From NCBI GenBank assembly GCA_036661515.1, contig JAVWYO010000037.1, forward strand, positions 1 to 19,594: 19,594 nt of DNA, read 5' to 3'. This stretch comes from HGM05232 sp036661515. GTDB taxonomy: Bacteria > Bacteroidota > Bacteroidia > Bacteroidales > Muribaculaceae. Of this stretch, positions 7,506-14,849 are shown in pieces (positions within the stretch are counted from its first letter, which is position 1; each line of letters opens with the position of its first letter). Under the pieces are notes generated by a model. The model searched no databases and was not told the DNA's origin. It was given only the letters and a program-made list of their open reading frames with translations. Both the position numbers and the translations under genes were made by a program.

Positions 7506-8789
7506 TTATTTATTTAAGATATGTTTTAAGTCGTATGTCGTTTTGAGCAATTCCGTTTCATGTACTAATCGTGCAAGTTTTGCTTGGTTCTCAGCTGTGA
7601 TGTCGCGTATAAGGTCGTTAATATCGATAACGCCATTATGTAGCTTAGCTTCAGATGTTGTTCTAATGGATTTTCGTAGAGCGATAATTTCATCGTCGTC
7701 TTTCATAACATTTTTGATGCGTGATATTTCGTATTCTTGTTGTGTAGCTTCAAGGTTATTATTAAATATAAATGTCTCTTCCTGCGCATCAATGCGCTGC
7801 TTTGAAAGGTCTATTTTATTAATGCTATTTTTCTTGGTATATAGGCCACTAATAGACCATTGAATTTTTACCCCAACTAAGAAATTGAAAGTCCATCTAT
7901 TATTAATCATATCGTCAAACATATTAAATCCAGGATTACCGTAAAAACCTTGTGCAAAAGCTCCAAGTCGAGGCATGACCGATGAATTTATTGAGAGCTT
8001 TTGAGCTGATAATTGATTACGTTGCGCATTAAATAATGCGAGGTGAGGGTGTATATTATCGGTATCAGTATTGATGGGTTCAGAATTAGGTGATATTAAA
8101 GTATCTGTTATTATATCTTTATTTATAAATATGCTAAGCATCTTACGGTATGATTGGAGTGTTGCATTAAGCTGTGTGCGTAGTTGGCGAGCTGAAAGGA
8201 GTTCTACTCTTATGCTTTCAATGTCGCTTTGTTGTGCTATACCATTGTCAATGCAGGCTTGAACTTTATTGCAATTACTTTGTAAAATTGCCTGTAACTC
8301 ATCATTTTGCAAGCAATTTGCGTCTAAAAGCAAAATTCCAAAATACAGGTTGTTTATTCGTTCTCTGAGAGCATATAATTCGACATCGAGATTAGCTTTA
8401 GAGACTAATCCTTCAGCTTTTGCAATTTTCTTTTGATTGTTTATAATACCACCGTCCCAAATCGATTGATTAACATCAATCGCAACTTTGTATTGGTCTT
8501 TGTTTAGCCCAGTCATTTCTATCCCCATTTGTGCGTATATCGATTTCATTTTATCGGGAAATGCTGGTACTGCATTTTGCCATGATGCTTGTGCCGATGC
8601 GCCAACTTGAGGCAAATATCCTTTTGCGACATTTGAAACCGTGTATTCAGTAATGCGGTCAATCAATCCATATTGCTTGAGCTGAGGATAATTATCGTGA
8701 GCAAGTAATTGACATTCATCGAGTGTAATATTGGCAAAAGCCAAATATGTGTTGAATGCACAGAAAAATATAGTAATTAGCTTTTTCAT
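7506..8789 (-). CDS. TolC family outer membrane efflux protein
   Basis: 427 aa, the usual size of TolC/OprM-type channels. A Sec signal peptide (about 1-19, cleavage after AFA) is followed by the typical start ITLDECQLLAHDNYPQL. Two related halves with long helices (for example about 140-215 and 340-420) are visible, as expected for the trimeric alpha-barrel that crosses the periplasm. It lies 4 nt after the TetR gene and 2 nt before the adaptor, so the operon encodes a complete tripartite pump. The E. coli ybh operon lacks its own TolC and borrows the housekeeping one, so this is a more self-contained version. Confidence 0.92.
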   Translation of the reverse strand: MKKLITIFFCAFNTYLAFANITLDECQLLAHDNYPQLKQYGLIDRITEYTVSNVAKGYLPQVGASAQASWQNAVPAFPDKMKSIYAQMGIEMTGLNKDQYKVAIDVNQSIWDGGIINNQKKIAKAEGLVSKANLDVELYALRERINNLYFGILLLDANCLQNDELQAILQSNCNKVQACIDNGIAQQSDIESIRVELLSARQLRTQLNATLQSYRKMLSIFINKDIITDTLISPNSEPINTDTDNIHPHLALFNAQRNQLSAQKLSINSSVMPRLGAFAQGFYGNPGFNMFDDMINNRWTFNFLVGVKIQWSISGLYTKKNSINKIDLSKQRIDAQEETFIFNNNLEATQQEYEISRIKNVMKDDDEIIALRKSIRTTSEAKLHNGVIDINDLIRDITAENQAKLARLVHETELLKTTYDLKHILNK

Positions 8790-8793
8790 AATT

Positions 8794-9426
8794 TTACTTT
8801 ATAAGTAATCTACTCATTATCATTTCAACATTTTCTTTTTTGCGAGCAATAAGAAAATCCTTTTCATTTCCATAAGGTGCAATGGCAAAACTACGCAACA
8901 GTGGAAGGGAAACAAAGACAAATACATTTAGAGATGCAATGTCAATCAAAAGGTCAATAACATTTATAGGGCGAATAATCCCTTTATCAATATATTTATT
9001 GAGCTCTTGTTGAAGTTGAATAAATATGTTGCTTACAATATTTCCGATTTTATCTTCCATAATCCTTCTACGCTCAGGCTTCGAGATAAGTTCATTGACA
9101 ACAAATCTTGGAAGGTCGGGATTTGCTGATAGAAAATCAAAATGCGCTTCAATTCCAGCTTTAATGCGATCGATTAAATGTAAATGTGAATTTTGAAAAG
9201 AGAGAAAAATGGATTGTGCCATTAGGTCAATTTTTTCTTCAAAAACCTTATTAAATAAATTCTCTTTTGTACGATAATAATAATGAAGCATTGCGTGCGT
9301 AACGCCAGCTTTAGTTGCTATTACCGTAGTCTTAGCACCATCGTAGCCATGTGCCATAAACTCCTCTTCGGCAGCATTTAATATTTTAATCTCGCGAGAT
9401 AGATTATCTTTTTCTTTAGCTAACAT
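8794..9426 (-). CDS. TetR family repressor of the efflux operon (CecR-like)
   Basis: 210 aa with a TetR N-terminal DNA-binding domain at about 10-58: KILNAAEEEFMAHGYDGAKT, then the recognition helix region KAGVTHAMLHYYYRTKENLF. The C-terminal ligand-binding and dimerisation region has no motif I can assign. It is the first gene of the operon, 4 nt ahead of the TolC-like gene, which matches the E. coli arrangement in which cecR (ybiH) leads ybhGFSR. A 14-bp dyad just upstream of its start is the likely operator, so it probably represses itself and the pump until an inducing compound binds. Confidence 0.92.
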   Translation of the reverse strand: MLAKEKDNLSREIKILNAAEEEFMAHGYDGAKTTVIATKAGVTHAMLHYYYRTKENLFNKVFEEKIDLMAQSIFLSFQNSHLHLIDRIKAGIEAHFDFLSANPDLPRFVVNELISKPERRRIMEDKIGNIVSNIFIQLQQELNKYIDKGIIRPINVIDLLIDIASLNVFVFVSLPLLRSFAIAPYGNEKDFLIARKKENVEMIMSRLLIK

Positions 9427-9433
9427 ATTTGTT

Positions 9434-9447
9434 TAACAATTTTGTTA
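9434..9447. promoter_or_regulatory. Putative TetR operator dyad
   Basis: Perfect inverted repeat TAACAA-TT-TTGTTA. It overlaps the predicted transcription start of the efflux operon and ends 7 nt before the TetR start codon. A repressor bound here would block initiation. The position and symmetry are seen directly; the assignment to this TetR protein is inference. Confidence 0.55.
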
Positions 9448-9450
9448 GTG

Positions 9451-9483
9451 CAAAACTACAAATTAAATTAATACAATCACAAA
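9451..9483 (-). promoter_or_regulatory. Promoter of the tetR-efflux operon
   Basis: On the - strand, TTTG (9483-9480) is separated by 21 nt from TAGTTTTG (9458-9451), fitting the Bacteroidetes -33/-7 consensus. Transcription should start near 9444-9446, giving a leader of about 20 nt. The putative TetR operator covers this start. Confidence 0.7.
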
Positions 9484-9591
9484 ATATGTGGAAAAATTTC
9501 GATTTTTTTTAAAAAAACAGTCAAAAGTATATATAATTGGGGACTAAATGAACAAATTTATCGATTCTGCGTGAAATATAAAATTTATATG

Positions 9592-9599
9592 TACCTTTG
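9592..9599 (+). promoter_or_regulatory. -7 element for the AraC-family gene
   Basis: TACCTTTG at 9592-9599 is a full match to TAnnTTTG. The upstream element is weak (GTG at 9571-9573, 18 nt away), which would suit an activator-dependent promoter. The start would be near 9606, leaving about 18 nt to the ATG. Between this and the divergent efflux promoter lies a T8A7 tract (9503-9517) that may bend the DNA. Confidence 0.55.
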
Positions 9600-9623
9600 T
9601 GGAAAATTATATTACAAAAATAA

Positions 9624-10502
9624 ATGGCAAAGCTTGATTTAAAAATAGACGATACAAAGAAATTGCCCCTATTTGATTTACCGGTAGAATTTATAGTCTC
9701 AGATAATATAACAGCATCGCTGCTTAACTTTTATGGAAAATTTCCATGTAAAATAGATGCTTGCATTTTCGCTTTTTGTGTAAAAGGGAAAATACGGGCT
9801 ACTATAAATCTATGGGAATATGATATAAAAGAGAATGACTTAATAGTATTGTTGCCAGGAAGTTTTATCCAGATTCATGAAATATCAGATGATTCGCAGT
9901 TGAGTTTTGCTGGATTTTCATCAGCGTTTTTGGCAAATGTAAATTTTTGGAAGACGATTTCGACGCTCTTAATGCCAATATTTAAGAACCCAATTCTTAC
10001 ACTACACCCACAACTTGCGAAAATATATGGTGATAGCTTTTCGCTACTAACACGTGCAAGCCAATTGCCAGAGAGCTTACTCTCTACGCATCTTGTTAAG
10101 AGCGTGTTAGATCTCTTTGTCGATAGCTTGTCGGAGGCTTTGAAGAAGAATCTTGTTCTTCAAGATAACATGCCATCGACGCGTGAACAGGTGGTGTTAT
10201 CTGAGTTCTTACAACTTGCATTTGAAAATTATAGAGATGAACATAAGATTTCGTTCTATGCGCATGAGGTGAATTTGACGTTGTCGCACTTTTGCAATGT
10301 AATAAGTAAGACGACAGGAATGACTCCACAAGAAATTATTATGCACTTAATAATAATGGACGCAAAGACGCAGCTAAAAGGGACTGATTCTACTGTAACA
10401 AAAATTGCTTCATCATTAGGTTTTACAACACCAACAACATTTAATCGTTATTTTCGTACTTATACAAATCTTACTCCACAGGAGTATCGCAATAGCAAAT
10501 AA
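9624..10502 (+). CDS. AraC family transcriptional regulator
   Basis: 292 aa. The C-terminal 85 residues hold the AraC/XylS double helix-turn-helix: the first unit at about 209-239 (LTLSHFCNVISKTTGMTPQE) and the second at about 257-289 (IASSLGFTTPTTFNRYFRTY, then NLTPQEYR). The N-terminal part (about 40-110) looks like a cupin-type effector domain, with VKGKIRATINLWEYDIKENDL typical of this group. It is transcribed divergently from the efflux operon across a 197-nt region, so it could regulate that operon or itself; no effector can be inferred. It stands alone, followed by a hairpin. Confidence 0.92.
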   Translation: MAKLDLKIDDTKKLPLFDLPVEFIVSDNITASLLNFYGKFPCKIDACIFAFCVKGKIRATINLWEYDIKENDLIVLLPGSFIQIHEISDDSQLSFAGFSSAFLANVNFWKTISTLLMPIFKNPILTLHPQLAKIYGDSFSLLTRASQLPESLLSTHLVKSVLDLFVDSLSEALKKNLVLQDNMPSTREQVVLSEFLQLAFENYRDEHKISFYAHEVNLTLSHFCNVISKTTGMTPQEIIMHLIIMDAKTQLKGTDSTVTKIASSLGFTTPTTFNRYFRTYTNLTPQEYRNSK

Positions 10503-10524
10503 TCGAAGTGAGGTTTAAAAATAC

Positions 10525-10590
10525 AAAAAAAGGGTATCATTTTCTCACGAGAATGATACCCCTTACCTTAATCTAATACTATGAAAAACA
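10525..10590 (-). ncRNA. Candidate short RNA ending in an intrinsic terminator
   Basis: A - strand promoter (10626-10597) points into a span of about 65 nt that ends with the strong hairpin at 10561-10532 and seven T. The transcript would begin near 10590, carry an unstructured 5' half containing CATAGTATTAGATTAAGG, and end near 10525. No protein is encoded. The 5' half reads like a recurring Bacteroidales intergenic sequence from memory, but I cannot verify that. It could be a trans-acting small RNA. The alternative is that the hairpin only terminates the AraC gene and the promoter match is chance. Confidence 0.45.
10532..10561. terminator. Hairpin terminator after the AraC gene, T-tract on - strand
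   Basis: A 13-pair stem (GGGTATCATT paired with AATGATACCC, extended by three pairs including one G-T) with loop TCAC. On the - strand it is followed by seven T (10531-10525), a proper intrinsic terminator; on the + strand the following bases CTTACC are T-poor. It lies 29 nt after the AraC stop. It may serve both the AraC gene and a short - strand transcript. Confidence 0.75.
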
Positions 10591-10596
10591 CACGTG

Positions 10597-10626
10597 CAAA
10601 TATAGTGATTTATTGTTAATGTCAAA
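10597..10626 (-). promoter_or_regulatory. Promoter of the candidate short RNA
   Basis: On the - strand TTTG (10626-10623) and TATATTTG (10604-10597) match the Bacteroidetes -33 and -7 elements, with an 18-nt spacer, slightly short of the usual 19-21. It faces the hairpin about 36 nt downstream and no coding gene, which is what suggests a short RNA. Confidence 0.5.
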
Positions 10627-10653
10627 GTGTTTGCCTGGAATGATTCTCGGTAT

Positions 10654-10672
10654 TTAACATAGATTATGTTAA
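10654..10672. promoter_or_regulatory. Perfect dyad upstream of the DEAD-box helicase gene
   Basis: TTAACATA-GAT-TATGTTAA is a perfect 8-bp inverted repeat with a 3-nt centre. It lies 88 nt before the helicase ATG and 28 nt behind the -33 element of the candidate short RNA. Symmetry and lack of T-tract suit a dimeric regulator site better than a terminator. Further downstream, TAGTTAAAA occurs at 10687-10695 and 10705-10713, with TAGTTCAAAA at 10715. I see no TAnnTTTG promoter for the helicase in this stretch. Confidence 0.45.
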
Positions 10673-10759
10673 TTAAGCATTTATGATAGTTAAAAACGCA
10701 ATAATAGTTAAAAGTAGTTCAAAAAATATCAAATAGAAATCAAAAAATAAAATAACGGC

Positions 10760-12082
10760 ATGAAGGAATCTGAAATATTATTAACTCTAAAGGCAAAACA
10801 TGGAATTGAAGAGTTAAACGAAATGCAAAAGAAGATATTATCACAGTCAACTACATCGGGTGATATGATAATATTGTCGCCAACAGGTTCTGGAAAGACG
10901 ATTGCCTTTTTACTACCTATACTCAAATCCTTGAAACCATCTTCGGGAAAAGTACAAGTTGTAATAATTGCTCCATCGCGAGAACTTGTTACGCAAATTG
11001 ACTCTGTGGCTCGATCTTTGGCTGTCGGATATAAGACAACATGTTGCTATGGAGGACATAGTGTCATTGATGAAAAGCAATCGCTTGCGATTACACCTGA
11101 TATAATTGTAGGAACGCCTGGACGATTACTTGACCATATTAACAGGAAAAATATAGATTTACTTTCAACAAGATTCCTTATTCTTGATGAATTTGATAAG
11201 TCGCTTGAACTTGGATTTCAAGAAGAAATGCAAAAGATAGTTAGACGTATGCCCAATTTATCACGACGTATTCTTACTTCGGCAACATCTATTAATGAAA
11301 TGCCAGAATTTGTTGGATTGCAATCGGCTACTACATATAATTTTCTTCAAGGAAACGCTTCATTGCGTGATCGACTTACCGTGTGGGAAGTGAAATCAAC
11401 ATCTAATGATAAACTTGAAATGTTGTTGATGCTTCTTAATAACGTAAAAGAGGGTAGGACAATAGTCTTTGCCAATCACCGCGAGGCTGTGGAGCGTATT
11501 TATGATTATTTGATGGATAATTATATGCCTGCGGGAATGTATCATGGAGGATTGGAGCAGATAGATAGAGAGAAGGCATTGTCAATGTTTAATAATGGTA
11601 CTTATAGAGTGCTTGTAACAACGGATCTTGGTTCGCGTGGACTGGATATAGCCGAAGTGACAAATATAATACATTATCACCTGCCATCATCGAGTGAAAC
11701 ATATACTCATCGTAATGGCCGTTCGGCGCGTGTAAATGCTACTGGTGAAATCTATGTTATTACTTCGCCAACAGAAAAAATACCTGCATATATTGTTTTC
11801 GATGGAGAAAAGGATATTGATGAAAATGCAGTGTCGTTATTGAAGAAGACTATGACAACTCTTTATTTCCAAGCAGGAAAGAAAGAAAAAATATCACGTG
11901 GCGACATCGTTGGATTTTTGGTAAATCAAGGTGGATTGCAAAGTGATGAAATAGGTCAAATTGATTTGAAAGATCATTATACGCTTGTAGCTATCCCTGC
12001 ATTGAAGACCGAAGAGATTCTTGACCGTATCGCGACTCAAAAAATAAAAAATAAACGTGTAAGAATTTCTGTCACGTTTTAA
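10760..12082 (+). CDS. DbpA-like DEAD-box RNA helicase
   Basis: 440 aa ATP-dependent RNA helicase. Motifs in order: I PTGSGKT (41-47), Ia PSREL (72-76), Ib TPGR (119-122), II DEFD (143-146) in place of DEAD, III SAT (174-176), V TTDLGSRGLDI (287-297), VI HRNGRSAR (317-324). The C-terminal domain (about 369-440; RGDIVGFLVNQGG, then DHYTLVAIP) matches the DbpA RNA-binding domain, which in E. coli recognises hairpin 92 of 23S rRNA during 50S subunit assembly. A role in ribosome biogenesis is therefore likely but rests on this domain. The upstream intergenic region is long (177 nt from the AraC terminator region) and carries a dyad and short repeats. It ends at a hairpin shared with the convergent porin gene. 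Confidence 0.92.
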   Translation: MKESEILLTLKAKHGIEELNEMQKKILSQSTTSGDMIILSPTGSGKTIAFLLPILKSLKPSSGKVQVVIIAPSRELVTQIDSVARSLAVGYKTTCCYGGHSVIDEKQSLAITPDIIVGTPGRLLDHINRKNIDLLSTRFLILDEFDKSLELGFQEEMQKIVRRMPNLSRRILTSATSINEMPEFVGLQSATTYNFLQGNASLRDRLTVWEVKSTSNDKLEMLLMLLNNVKEGRTIVFANHREAVERIYDYLMDNYMPAGMYHGGLEQIDREKALSMFNNGTYRVLVTTDLGSRGLDIAEVTNIIHYHLPSSSETYTHRNGRSARVNATGEIYVITSPTEKIPAYIVFDGEKDIDENAVSLLKKTMTTLYFQAGKKEKISRGDIVGFLVNQGGLQSDEIGQIDLKDHYTLVAIPALKTEEILDRIATQKIKNKRVRISVTF

Positions 12083-12127
12083 AAAAAGATTGCGCCATAT
12101 AAAAGACAACTCTTTTATATGGCGCAA
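12083..12127. terminator. Strong hairpin terminator between helicase and porin genes
   Basis: A perfect 17-bp stem, TTGCGCCATATAAAAGA (12090-12106) with its complement at 12111-12127, and a CAAC loop. On the - strand the stem is followed by TC and seven T, ideal for ending the porin transcript 8 nt after its stop. On the + strand the hairpin is followed by A residues, so termination of the helicase there relies on the stem alone. Confidence 0.9.
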
Positions 12128-12135
12128 AAAATAAA

Positions 12136-13470
12136 TTAAAAAGAGACTTGCATCATTGCTGAAATACGATTGTCGTGAATTTGTGTGTTATCCATGCTCA
12201 TGCGTCTGCCATAAACATATTCAAGACCTGTCTGCACATTAGGTGTTATGTTCCACATAATATTTCCAAGAGCATATTGCCCCCATTGGTATTGATTGGC
12301 ATATTCCATAGCTCCACCATTATAGTTGTGCATGTAGTTGCGCACATGACTATATACAGCTGATAGAAATAGCTTCTTTGAGAAGTTATATTGAATACCA
12401 CCATAGGCACCCCAAGATTTTGTGTTAGCTAAATATCCTTCACATCGTGAGCATGGAACCATATCGAGTCCCATACCTGTATTATCTTGTAGATAACTTG
12501 CAATGCCTTTTCCATATTGTGCCATGAAATAAGTGGTAAAAGCTCCATATTGGGCAAGTCCACTAAGTTTTACACCCCACCCAAAGCTATTTTCATTCTC
12601 ATTGTGATTAATATTACGATATTGCATATTACGAAGCATGCCCGATAGTCGCACGTGACCATTACCAGTAGTGTTCCATTTGTATTGCAAATAAAGAGGA
12701 ATATCAGGAATGCGCTGGTTTACATTAGCTACTTGACTGATAATATCAGTCGTAATAGGTTTTTCTATTATTGTGTTATTGGTAGTCGTTATACTTGTCA
12801 TTGGCAATTCAAGACCGATACCAGCTTTGATTTTTGGTGAAAAATTATGCTCATAATTAATGACAGTGTTACGAATACTTGGAGAACTATTTGGACCTTC
12901 TGAATCAATAGTGTTTGGTGATGATGCCATGTCGCAATACATTGTAAATTTATAACCTACGGTGAATCCACGATATTTTAAATAAGCATTGTTAAGGATA
13001 ACACTGTAATTGTTACCAGCAAAATATATACCAATGTACACACCTACTTGATTTTTTGTACCAGGTAGTGCAACAGCATTAAAATATAATTGACTCCTTT
13101 TTGCTGTGAGCTGAAATTCTCCTCCATTTCCAGGAGCTACTTGAGTGAGAGCCGAAGGTGTGAAAAGGGCAGGGTCGTTAAGGGGATTTCCCCAATCAAA
13201 CGATGCAGTACCCTTTACCGATGCTCCAATTCCAAGATAAAACTTGTTGTTTTTCCCAATAATAGAGAATCGAGGAATATTATTATTGTATTCAGGAGCT
13301 ACTGGCGCATTTCCTAAAAGAATACTATATACTTCACTTGAAGATGCGCCTCGTCCACCAATAATTGTTATCATTTCACCATCTAATTCAACGTTAGGGT
13401 GATTTTGTGCTTTAACATTAGGAATTGCTAATGCTGAAAGTACTAATAATGTAAGGATTTTCTTTTTCAT
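12136..13470 (-). CDS. Outer membrane porin-like beta-barrel protein (DcaP-like)
   Basis: 444 aa with a clear Sec signal peptide (1-21, cleavage after VKA). The mature protein is rich in alternating polar/hydrophobic strands and aromatic residues and ends in SAMMQVSF, with the terminal Phe usual for outer membrane barrels. Segments such as FYLGIGASVKGTASFDWG and a loop with DSEGPNSSP recall DcaP-type trimeric porins, which take up small organic molecules; this family call is tentative. It follows the MFS gene by 17 nt on the same strand, so an outer membrane pore and an inner membrane carrier are likely to be made together, divergently from gadBC. The substrate is unknown. Confidence 0.75.
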   Translation of the reverse strand: MKKKILTLLVLSALAIPNVKAQNHPNVELDGEMITIIGGRGASSSEVYSILLGNAPVAPEYNNNIPRFSIIGKNNKFYLGIGASVKGTASFDWGNPLNDPALFTPSALTQVAPGNGGEFQLTAKRSQLYFNAVALPGTKNQVGVYIGIYFAGNNYSVILNNAYLKYRGFTVGYKFTMYCDMASSPNTIDSEGPNSSPSIRNTVINYEHNFSPKIKAGIGLELPMTSITTTNNTIIEKPITTDIISQVANVNQRIPDIPLYLQYKWNTTGNGHVRLSGMLRNMQYRNINHNENENSFGWGVKLSGLAQYGAFTTYFMAQYGKGIASYLQDNTGMGLDMVPCSRCEGYLANTKSWGAYGGIQYNFSKKLFLSAVYSHVRNYMHNYNGGAMEYANQYQWGQYALGNIMWNITPNVQTGLEYVYGRRMSMDNTQIHDNRISAMMQVSF

Positions 13471-13487
13471 TGTTAATAATATTTTGA

Positions 13488-14708
13488 TTATGAATAATAT
13501 TCTTTGTTTATTACAAATACAAATGAGTTACGGTTTAATAATATTATGATTATAAAGATTACTCCTAAAATGGCATTCAGATAAAAAGGAAATATATTGC
13601 TTTGAGTATCAAATAATTTGCGTATTGCATCAATAATTAGAGGCGTGGTAGCTATTGCAAGATAATTCATGCTCATCACCCAAGAAAGCGCGAGGGTATT
13701 ATGTCGCTTATCAATTGCCACTTCTGCGGTCTTGTTATATATTAGTGGTTGGAAAATTCCATAACCAAATCCCATTAATGCTCCACAAGCACACATAGCC
13801 CATGCAGGAATCCCTGATGCAATTATAGCGATGCCGATAGTTAATGTAGTAGCTGAAAGAATCACAATCCACTTATTTACTTTCTTTATAATATATGATA
13901 ATAGAAATCCTGATAGAAATATTACTAAATAGAAAATTGATGTAATTGTACTATTCCATTTGTCATTTATGTGTAAAATATTTTCGTCGAGTCCGAGATA
14001 ATATGGTAAAACCATAACTGAATATGTAACAAAAAAATATAATGCCATGAGGGCAATTAGTTTCTTCTTATTTATGGGTTGTGATTTATCAATATTCTTA
14101 GCATTTATATTTGAATCGTTTCGCCACTGAGAAATAGCTTCACCCTTATGAAGACCTGGAGTGAGGAGCAGTGGAATGATTGGAATTAAATACACTAAAA
14201 ATGGGAGTCTCCAATTATCACTTGTAGCAAGCCAACCAACAATAAATGTTGCAAAAACGAGGGAAATATTTGCTATTCCAGATTTTATACCAAGTTCTTT
14301 TACTCTATATTTCCCGATAAAAATATCAGTAATCATGCTTGCTGCAAGAGGTATAATAATTCCACAAGCGGCACCCAAAATAGCACTCAGAATAATGAGT
14401 GTTGTGATGCTATTAGCAATAAAGAAAGAAAGTCCACAAAGCGAATATATTATTAAAGCTAATACGCTTACTTTGGTCTTGTTGTATTTTATAATTAATC
14501 GGTTTGAAAGCAACATAGATGGAAGAATGCAAATATTAGGTAACATCGTCAGAAGTTGTACCTCAAAATCGCTGGCATTAAACTCATTTCTTATCGTATC
14601 GATAACTGGTGTTATTGCTAATCCAGGAATATTCACTACTAATGATAATGACAGTATTGAAATAACTGTCATTATTGAAATATTTCCATTACCTGTATTA
14701 ATACTCAT
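13488..14708 (-). CDS. Major facilitator superfamily transporter
   Basis: 406 aa with about 12 hydrophobic segments in two six-helix halves separated by a polar loop (about 186-212, EAISQWRNDSNINAKNIDKS). The MFS loop 2-3 signature is loose (SNRLIIKYNKTK, 63-74), as in many drug or metabolite exporters. It is the first gene of a probable two-gene operon with the porin-like gene. The start at 14708 gives a short polar N-terminus before helix 1 (about 12-32). A 141-nt region separates it from the divergent gadB. A substrate linked to glutamate, glutamine or GABA would fit the neighbourhood, but nothing in the sequence proves it. Confidence 0.88.
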   Translation of the reverse strand: MSINTGNGNISIMTVISILSLSLVVNIPGLAITPVIDTIRNEFNASDFEVQLLTMLPNICILPSMLLSNRLIIKYNKTKVSVLALIIYSLCGLSFFIANSITTLIILSAILGAACGIIIPLAASMITDIFIGKYRVKELGIKSGIANISLVFATFIVGWLATSDNWRLPFLVYLIPIIPLLLTPGLHKGEAISQWRNDSNINAKNIDKSQPINKKKLIALMALYFFVTYSVMVLPYYLGLDENILHINDKWNSTITSIFYLVIFLSGFLLSYIIKKVNKWIVILSATTLTIGIAIIASGIPAWAMCACGALMGFGYGIFQPLIYNKTAEVAIDKRHNTLALSWVMSMNYLAIATTPLIIDAIRKLFDTQSNIFPFYLNAILGVIFIIIILLNRNSFVFVINKEYYS

Positions 14709-14849
14709 AAAATGTGTAATAAGATTAATTATTGATGTATAACACGATTAGTTTTATAAATGTTGATGTACTTAATCTCTTTAACTTAAACTTTTGTTTA
14801 GATGAACTGTTTTTATTGCTATAATAACTAAAAATTCAATATTACAATT
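14709..14849. promoter_or_regulatory. Divergent control region between MFS and gadB
   Basis: AT-rich region holding the promoters of both operons. TTGATGTA occurs twice in direct orientation, at 14732-14739 and 14763-14770, 31 bp (about three helical turns) apart. The best + strand -7 candidate is the TTTG at 14793-14796, preceded by TA with two extra bases, so gadB may use a weak or activated promoter. I see no clear - strand promoter. Confidence 0.4.

Noticed and set aside
9503..9517. T8A7 tract as a terminator
   Set aside because: No GC stem, and it lies between two divergent promoters; a DNA bend is the more likely role.
10581..10619. 12-codon + strand leader peptide (MKNTRANIVIYC)
   Set aside because: Too short, no promoter or downstream attenuator on that strand; the same bases are better explained as the promoter region and 5' end of a - strand short RNA.
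14161..14742. 193-codon open frame antisense to the MFS gene
   Set aside because: Lies wholly opposite a convincing 12-helix transporter; composition reflects the complement of hydrophobic codons and no domain is recognisable.
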